Shown piece by piece: positions 38,701-47,700 of a stretch of DNA of 64,000 nucleotides. Position 1 is the stretch's first letter. Each line of letters opens with the position of its first letter. The translations under genes and the position numbers were made by a program. Location of the stretch: positions 62,001 through 126,000 of the forward strand of contig JAXIVJ010000523.1 of the NCBI GenBank assembly GCA_036785665.1. Direction: 5' to 3'. Under the pieces are notes generated by a model that saw nothing but the letters and a program-made list of their open reading frames with translations, searched no databases and was not told the DNA's origin. Source of the DNA: Chirona hameri (taxonomy: Eukaryota; Arthropoda; Thecostraca; Balanomorpha; Balanidae).

Positions 38701-41700
38701 GCTCTCTGTTATGACGTCAGACAGTCTGTGACTGCTCTCTGTTATGACGTCAGACAGCCTGTGACTGTTCTCTGTTATGACGTCAGACAGTCTGTGACTG
38801 CTCTCTGTTATGACGTCAGACAGCCTGTGACTGCTCTCTGTTATGACGTCAGACAGCCTGTGACTGCTCTCTGTTATGACGTCAGACAGTCTGTGACTGC
38901 TCTCTGTTATGACGTCAGACAGCCTGTGACTGCTCTCTGGTATGACGTCAGACAGCCTGTAACTGCTCCCTGGTATGACGTCAGACAGACTGTGACTGCT
39001 CTCTGTTATGACGTCAGGCAGCCTGTGACTGCTCTCTGTTATGACGTCAGACAGCCTGTGACTGCTCTCTGTTATGACGTCAGACAGCCTGTGACTGCTC
39101 TCTGTTATGACGTCAGACAGTCTGTGACTGCTCTCTGTTATGACGTCAGACAGCCTGTGACTGCTCTCTGTTGTGACGTCAGACAGTCTGTGACTGCTCT
39201 CTGTTATGACGTCAGACAGCCTGTGACTGCTCTCTGTTATGACGTCAGACAGCCTGTGACTGCTCTCTGTTATGACGTCAGACAGCCTGTGACTGCTCTC
39301 TGTTATGACGTCAGACAGTCTGTGACTGCTCTCTGTTATGACGTCAGACAGCCTGTGACTGCTCTCTGTTATGACGTCAGACAGCCTGTAACTGCTCTCT
39401 GTTATGACGTCAGACAGCCTGTGACTGCTCTCTGGTATGACGTCACACAGCCTGTGACTGCTCTCTGTTATGACGTCAGACGGTCTGTGACTGCTCTCTG
39501 TTATGACGTCAGACGGTCTGTGACTGCTCTCTGTTATGACGTCAGACAGTCTGTGACTGCTCTCTGTTATGACGTCAGACAGCCTGTGACTGCTCTCTGT
39601 TATGACGTCAGACAACCTGTGACTGCTCTATGTTATGACGTCAGACAGTCTGTGACTGCTCTCTGTTATGACGTCAGACAGCCTGTGACTGCTCTCTGTT
39701 ATGACGTCAGACAGCCTGTGACTGCTCTCTGTTATGACGTCAGACAGCCTGTAACTGCTCTCTGTTATGACGTCAGACAGCCTGTGACTGCTCTCTGGTA
39801 TGATGTCACACAGCCTGTGACTGCTCTCTGTTATGACGTCAGACAGCCTGTGACTGCTCTCCGTTATGACGTCAGACCGTCTGTGACTGCTCTCTGTTAT
39901 GACGTCAGACAGTCTGTGACTGCTCTCTGTTATGACGTCAGACAGCCTGTGACTGCTCTCTGTTATGACGTCAGACAACCTGTGACTGCTCTCTGTTATG
40001 ACGTCAGACAGTCTGTGACTGCTCTCTGTGATGACGTCAGACAGCCTGTGACTGCTCTCTGTTATGACGTCAGACAGCCTGTGACTGCTCTCTGTTATGA
40101 CGTCACACAGTCTGTGACTGCTCTCTGTTATGACGTCAGACAGTCTGTGACTGCTCTCTGTTATGACGTCAGACAGTCTGTGACTGCTCTCTGTTATGAC
40201 GTCACACAGCCTGTGACTGCTCTCTGTTATGACGTCAGACAGTCTGTGACTGCTCTCTGTTATGACGTCAGACAGCCTGTGACTGCTCTCTGTTATGACG
40301 TCAGACAGTCTGTGACTGCTCTCTGTTATGACGTCAGACAGTCTGTGACTGCTCTCTGTTATGACTTCAGACAGCCTGTGACTGCTCTCTGTTATGACGT
40401 CAGACAGCCTGTGACTGCTCTCTGTTATGACGTCAGACAGTCTGTGACTGCTCTCTGTTATGACGTCAGACAGCCTGTGACTGCTCTCTGTTATGACGTC
40501 AGACAGTCTGTGACTGCTCTATGTTATGACGTCAGACAGTCTGTGACTGCTCTCTGTTATGACGTCAGACAGCCTGTGACTGCTCTCTGTTATGACGTCA
40601 GACAGTCTGTCACTGCTATCTGTTATGACGTCAGACAGCCTGTGACTGCTCTCTGTTATGACGTCACACAGCATGTGACTGCTCTCTGTTATGACGTCAG
40701 ACAGCCTGTGACTGCTCTCTGTTATGACGTCAGACAGCCTGTGACTGCTCTCTGTTATGACGTCACACAGCCTGTGACTGCTCTATGTTATGACGTCAGA
40801 CAGCCTGTGACTGCTCTCTGTTATGACGTCAGACAGTATGTGACTGCTCTCTGTTATGACGTCAGACAGCCTGTGACTGCTCTCTGTTATGACGTCAGAC
40901 AACCTGTGACTGCTCTCTGTTATGACGTCAGACAGTGTGTGACTGCTCTCTGTTATGACGTCAGACAGCCTGTGACTGCTATCTGTTATGACGTCAGACA
41001 GCCTGTGACTGCTCTCTGTTATGACGTCAGACAGCCTGTAACTGCTCTCTGTTATGACGTCAGACAGCCTGTGACTGCTCTCTGGTATGACGTCACACAG
41101 CCTGTGACTGCTCTCTGTTATGACGTCAGACAGCCTGTGACTGCTCTCTGGTATGACGTCAGACGGTCTGTGACTGCTCTCTGTTATGACGTCAGACAGT
41201 CTGTCACTGCTCTCTGTTATGACGTCAGACAGCCTGTGACTGCTCTCTGTTATGACGTCAGACAACCTGTGACTGCTCTCTGTTATGACGTCAGACAGTC
41301 TGTGACTGCTCTCTGTTATGACGTCAGACAGCCTGTGACTGCTCTCTGTTATGACGTCAGACAGCCTGTGACTGCTCTCTGTTATGACGTCACACAGTCT
41401 GTGACTGCTCTCTGTTATGACGTCAGACAGTCTGTGACTGCTCTCTGTTATGACGTCAGACAGTCTGTGACTGCTCTCTGTTATGACGTCACACAGCCTG
41501 TGACTGCTCTCTGTTATGACGTCAGACAGTCTGTGACTGCTCTCTGTTATGACGTCAGACAGCCTGTGACTGCTCTCTGTTATGACGTCAGACAGTATGT
41601 GACTGCTCTCTGTTATGACGTCAGACAGCCTGAGACTGCTCTCTGTTATGACGTCAGACAGTCTGTGACTGCTCTCTGTTATGACGTCAGACAGCCTGTG

Positions 41701-44700
41701 ACTGCTCTCTGTTATGACGTCAGACAGTCTGTCACTGCTATCTGTTATGACGTCAGACAGCCTGTGACTGCTCTCTGTTATGACGTCACACAGCCTGTGA
41801 CTGCTCTCTGGTATGACGTCAGACAGCCTGTGACTGCTCTCTGTTATGACGTCAGACAGCCTGTGACTGCTCTCTGTTATGACGTCACACAGCCTGTGAC
41901 TGCTCTCTGTTATGACGTCAGACAGTCTGTGACTGCTCTCTGGTATGACGTCAGACAGTCTGTGACTGCTCTCTGTTATGACGTCAGACAGTCTGTGACT
42001 GCTCTCTGTTATGACGTCAGACAGCCTGTGACTGCTCTCTGTTATGACGTCAGACAGTCTGTCACTGCTATCTGTTATGACGTCAGACAGCCTGTGACTG
42101 CTCTCTGTTATGACGTCAGACAGTCTGTGACTGCTCTCTGTTATGACGTCAGACAGCCTGTGACTGCTCTCTGTTATGACGTCAGACAGCCTGTGACTGC
42201 TCTCTGTTATGACGTCAGACAGCCTGTGACTGCTCTCTGTTATGACGTCAGACAGTCTGTGACTGCTCTCTGTTATGACGTCAGACAGTCTGTGACTGCT
42301 CTCTGTTATGACGTCAGACAGTCTGTGACTGCTCTCTGTTATGACGTCAGACAGTCTGTGACTGCTCCCTGTTATGACGTCAGACAGTCTGTGACTGCTC
42401 TCTGTTATGACGTCAGACAGCCTGTGACTGCTCTCTGTTATGACGTCAGACAGTCTGTGACTGTTCTCTGTTATGACGTCAGACAGCCTGTGACTGCTCT
42501 CTGTTATGACGTCAGACAGCCTGTGACTGCTCTCTGTTATGACGTCAGACAGTCTGTGACTGCTCTCTGTTATGACGTCACACAGCCTGTGACTGCTCTC
42601 TGTTATGACGTCAGACAGACTGTGACTGCTCTCTGTTATGACGTCAGACAGCCTGTAACTGCTCTCTGTTATGACGTCACACAGTCTGTGACTGCTCTCT
42701 GTTATGACGTCAGGCAGTATGTGACTGCTCTCTGTTATGACGTCAGACGGCCTGTGACTGCTCTCTGTTATGACGTCATACAGCCTGTGACTGCTCTCTG
42801 TTATGACGTCAGACAGTCTGTGACTGCTCTCTGTTATGACGTCAGACAGCCTGTGACTGCTCTCTGTTATGACGTCAGACAGCCTGTGACTGCTCTCTGG
42901 TATGACGTCAGACAGCCTGTGACTGCTCTCTGTTATGACGTCAGACAGTCTGTGACTGCTCTCTGTTATGACGTCAGACAGTCTGTGACTGCTCTCTGTT
43001 ATGACGTCAGACAGTCTGTGACTGCTCTCTGTTATGACGTCAGACAGCCTGTGACTGCTCTCTGTTATGACGTCAGACAGTCTGTGACTGCTCTCTGTTA
43101 TGACGTCAGACAGCCTGTGACTGCTCTCTGTTATGACGTCAGACAGTATGTGACTGCTCTCTGTTATGACGTCAGACAGTCTGTGACTGCTCTCTGTTAT
43201 GACGTCAGACAGCCTGTGACTGCTCTCTGGTATGACGTCAGACAGCCTGTGACTGCTCTCTGTTATGACGTCAGACAGTCTGTGACTGCTCTCTGTTATC
43301 ACGTCAGACAGTCTGTGACTGCTCTCTGTTATGACGTCAGACAGTCTGTGACTGCTCTCTGTTATGACGTCAGACAGCCTGTGACTGCTCTCTGTTATGA
43401 CGTCACACAGCCTGTGACTGCTCTCTGTTATGACGTCAGACAGTCTGTGACTGCTCCCTGTGTCCGCCATATGACCATTGGCCATAGTCCGGTTGGTGCG
43501 ACCATAAACGCCAACCATCCTCCTCTTGTGGCCTCCAGGTTCTGCTGGTGGTGGGCGGCCAGGCGCCCAAGGCCATCCGCTCTGTGGAGGCGTACGACCT
43601 CAAGCAGGAGAAGTGGTTGACCCTCTCCGAGATGCCCAACAAGCGCTGCCGGTATGTCCCTGACGGGGATGGGGATGCGAGTGGAGCGGGGAGCGGTGCT
43701 GGGATGCTCGGTGCCCGTGTCACTGGGGTGGGCGCAGTGTTGGGTTTGGGAGGAGGCCAGCGTGTTGGTAAGGATTGGTCTTGTTTTGGCATGCGCTGAT
43801 TGATGTTCGGTAGTGTATGCAATGTTATCGGTGTTACTGGAGAACCACTGGGGACGATTAATCGGCGAGAGAGAATCCTGTCATTGATGTAACCGATGGG
43901 TTCCCTTTCGCCGCTAGTCCACCGCCATAGCGAATGTTTATCATGTCACTGCTTGTGAAGTCGTCAGTTTACGGCTTGAGCGATCGTCCTGCCACCACAT
44001 AACCAATAGTTCTCCCCTGCGCCACCAGGTGCGGCGTAGCCGTGCTGGACGGCAAGGTGCACACGGTGGGTGGGTTTAACGGCTGCCTTCGTATCCGCAC
44101 CGTGGACCTGTACAACCCGCCGACGGACGCCTGGCAGAGCTGCGTCAACATGGAGGTCAGACGCTCGACCCTCGGCGTGGCCGTGCTCAACGACTGCATC
44201 TACGCGGTGAGTGGCACGACTGCATCTACGCGGTGAGTGGCACGACTGCATCTACGCGGTGAGTGGCACGACTGCATCTACGCGGTGAGTGGCACGACTG
44301 CATCTACGCGGTGAGTGGCACGACTGCATCTACGCGGTGAGTGGCACGACTGCATCTACGCGGCGAGTGGCACGACTGCATCTACGCGGTGAGTGGCACG
44401 ACTGCGTCTACGCGGTGAGTGGCACGACTGCATCTACGCGGTGAGTGGCACGACTGCATCTACGCGGTGAGTGGCACGACTGCGTCTACGCGGTGAGTGG
44501 CACGACTGCATCTACGCGGTGAGTGGCACGACTGCATCTACGCGGTGAGTGGCACGACTGCGTCTACGCGGTGAGTGGCACGACTGCGTCTACGCGGTGA
44601 GTGGCACGACTGCGTCTACGCGGTGAGTGGCACGACTGCATCTACGCGGTGAGTGGCACGACTGCATCTACGCGGTGAGTGGCACGACTGCGTCTACGCG

Positions 44701-47700
44701 GTGAGTGGCACGACTGCATCTACGCGGTGAGTGACAGGACTGCATCATATAAGTCAGTAGGCAAGCTGCCTTTGCAAAGGTCTTCGCTGTGCTTGGTGCT
44801 GCTTTGCTTACGGGCGCCATCATTACAGCAAAGGCTCTGCTGTTGCGGCTCCCGTGAGTATCGATCAGCATCAGCAATGGCGGGCGGCAGGATAGGGAGG
44901 CGGCAGGATAGGGAATGAGAGTTGTGCTGGGAAAAGCGGTGTTGCGTTTGTGCGCCCCGTGGTATGTGCAGCAGCTTTTTTATCGCGGTTATTTAGACAC
45001 GCGTGGTGTTTGGTTTTACAGATGGTGTGCGATTTTGGCCCGGTTTGTAGTGATTTTGTTAGTAAGGTTCCGGATGGGATGTTTGATGGACAGCGCTATG
45101 CCGGATTAACGCATGGCGCCTTCTGGTGTTGTACAGTTGCTACCCTGGCCTGACACAGTGACTGACACCGTCCCTTGTGACCCAATGAGCAATGACCCCG
45201 TGACCTGTTCTGACCTGCCCTGCCTCCCCAGGTGGGCGGGTTTGACGGCTGTACCGGTCTCAACACGGCCGAGGTGTTTGACCCTGTGTCTGACCCCGTG
45301 ACCTGACCTGACCTGCCCTGCCTCCGCAGGTGGGCGGGTTTGACGGTTGTACCGGTCTCAACACGGCCGAGGTGTTTGACCCGCGGGTTGGAGAGTGGAA
45401 GATGATTGAGCCCATGTCGGTGCGCCGCAGCAGCGTTGGCGTCGGAGTGGTCAGCGGAATTCTGTACGCGGTGAGTCGAGAGGCGGGGTGCCGTGTGACC
45501 TCGGCAGTTGCGGCGACCCCGTGAGTCAGCATAGGACACAGGATACGCAAGGACAAGGATGGAGTGATGGGATAACGGGATGGAGTGACAGGGGAGAAAG
45601 GGATGGAGTGACAGGGGATAAAGGAATGGAGTGACATGGGATAAAGGGATGGAGTGACGGGATAAAGGGATGGAGTGACAGGGGATAAAGGGATGGAGTG
45701 ACAGGGGATAAAGGGATGGAGTGACAGGGGATAAAGGGATGGAGTGACAGGGGATAAAGGGATGGAGTGACGGGGGATAAAGGGATGGAGTGACAGGGGA
45801 TAAAGGGATGGAGTGACAGGGGATAAAGGGATGGAGTGACGGGGGATAAAGGGATGGAGTGACAGGGGATAAAGGGATGGAGTGACAGGGGATAAAGGGA
45901 TGGACTGACAAGGAATAAAGGGATGGAGTGACATGGGATAAAGGGATGGAGTGACGGGATAAAGGGATGGAGTGACAGGGGATAAAGGGATGGAGTGACA
46001 GGGGATAAAGGGATGGAGTGACAGGGGATAAAGGGATGGAGTGACGGGGGATAAAGGGATGGAGTGACAGGGGATAAAGGGATGGAGTGACAGGGGATAA
46101 AGGGATGGAGTGACAGGGGATAAAGGGATGGAGTGACAGGGGATAAAGGGATGGAGTGACAGGGGATAAAGGGATGGAGTGACGGGATAAAGGGATGGAG
46201 TGACAGGGGATAAAGGGATGGAGTGACAGGGGATAAAGGGATGGAGTGACATGGGATAAAGGGATGGAGTGACGGGATAAAGGGATGGAGTGACAGGGGA
46301 TAAAGGGATGGAGTGACAGGGGATACAGGGATGGAATGACAGGGGAGAAAGGGATGGAGTGACAGGGGATACAGGGATGGAGTGACAGGAGATAAAGGGA
46401 TGGAGTGACAGGAGATAAAGGGATGGAGTTACAGGGGATAAAGGGATGGAGTGGCAGGGGATAAAGGGATGGAGTGACAGGGGATAAAGGGATGGAGTGA
46501 CAGGGGAGAAAGGGATGGAGTGACAGGGGATACAGGGATGGAGTGACAGGGGATAAAGGGATGGAGTGACAGGGGATAAAGGGATGGAGTGACGGGGGAT
46601 AAAGGGATGGAGTGACAGGGGATAAAGGGATGGAGTGACAGAGGATAAAGGGATGGAGTGACATGGGATAAAGGGATGGAGTCACAGGGGATAAAGGGAT
46701 GGAGTGACGGGATAAAGGGATGGAGTGACATGGGATAAAGGGATGGAGTGACAGGGGATAAAGGGATGGAGTGACGGGATAAAGGGATGGAGTGACAGGG
46801 GATAAAGGGATGGAGTGACAGGGGATAAAGGGATGGAGTGACAGGGGATAAAGGGATGGAGTGACATGGGATAAAGGGATGGAGTGACGGGATAAAGGGA
46901 TGGAGTGATAGGGGATAAAGGGATGGAGTGACAGGGGATACAGGGATGGAATGACAGGGGAGAAAGGGATGGAGTGACAGGGGATAAAGGGATGGAGTGA
47001 CATGAGATAAGGGGATGGAGTTACAGGGGATGAAGGGATGGAGTCACAGGGGATAAAGGGATGGAGTGGCAGGGGATAAAGGGATGGAGTGACAGGGATA
47101 AAGGGATGGAGTGACAGGGATAAAGGGATGTATTGACGGGGGATAAAGGGATGGAGTCACATGGGATAAAGGGATGGAGTGACGGGATAAAGGGATGGAG
47201 TGACAGGGGATAAAGGGATGGAGTGACAGGGGATAAAGGGATGGAGTGACAGGGGATAAAGGGATGGAGTGGCAGGGGATAAAGGGATGGAGTGACAGGG
47301 GATAAAGGGATGGAGTGACAGGGGATAAAGGGATGGAGTCACAGGGGATAAAGGGATGGAGTGACAGGGGAGGCACACAGAAACTACAGATAGTGACTGA
47401 CTGTGACAACACAATGCCGAGATAGGTTCAACGGGGTGTGTGCCTGTGCTAGGGTTTCATCGGCGGCAGAACATGGGAATGATAACATGAAAAGAACGCA
47501 TATCAAAGAACTGTGCATGATAACGAGGCCGTGGAGCCTCGCAGGTGTGCGCCAACGTTATAATTTTAGTAGCTGGCCTTATTCCCGAATGTAAATAGAG
47601 AAGGAACACGTAAGACCCCAATAGTAATCGATACTGGCACAGTTGTAGTTAAAGGGACACTCCCACCTTAACATTAGTTTTGAGTTGAGATAGCCATGTT

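Noticed and set aside
35263..43620. 2785-codon open frame (repeated TALCYDVRQSV) and long opposite-strand frames (SHRLSDVITES)
   Set aside because: The 33-bp unit is a multiple of three and lacks stops in several frames on both strands. The array lies in intron 9, and the + frame runs out of frame with exon 10. No signal of a protein gene.
45232..45301. Use of the upstream exon 12 copy as a real exon
   Set aside because: The reading frame enters intron sequence and stops near 45,304, with no donor in phase.
45096..47412. Minus-strand HSIPLSPVTPSLYPL-type frames
   Set aside because: Translation of the 23-bp satellite in shifting frames.
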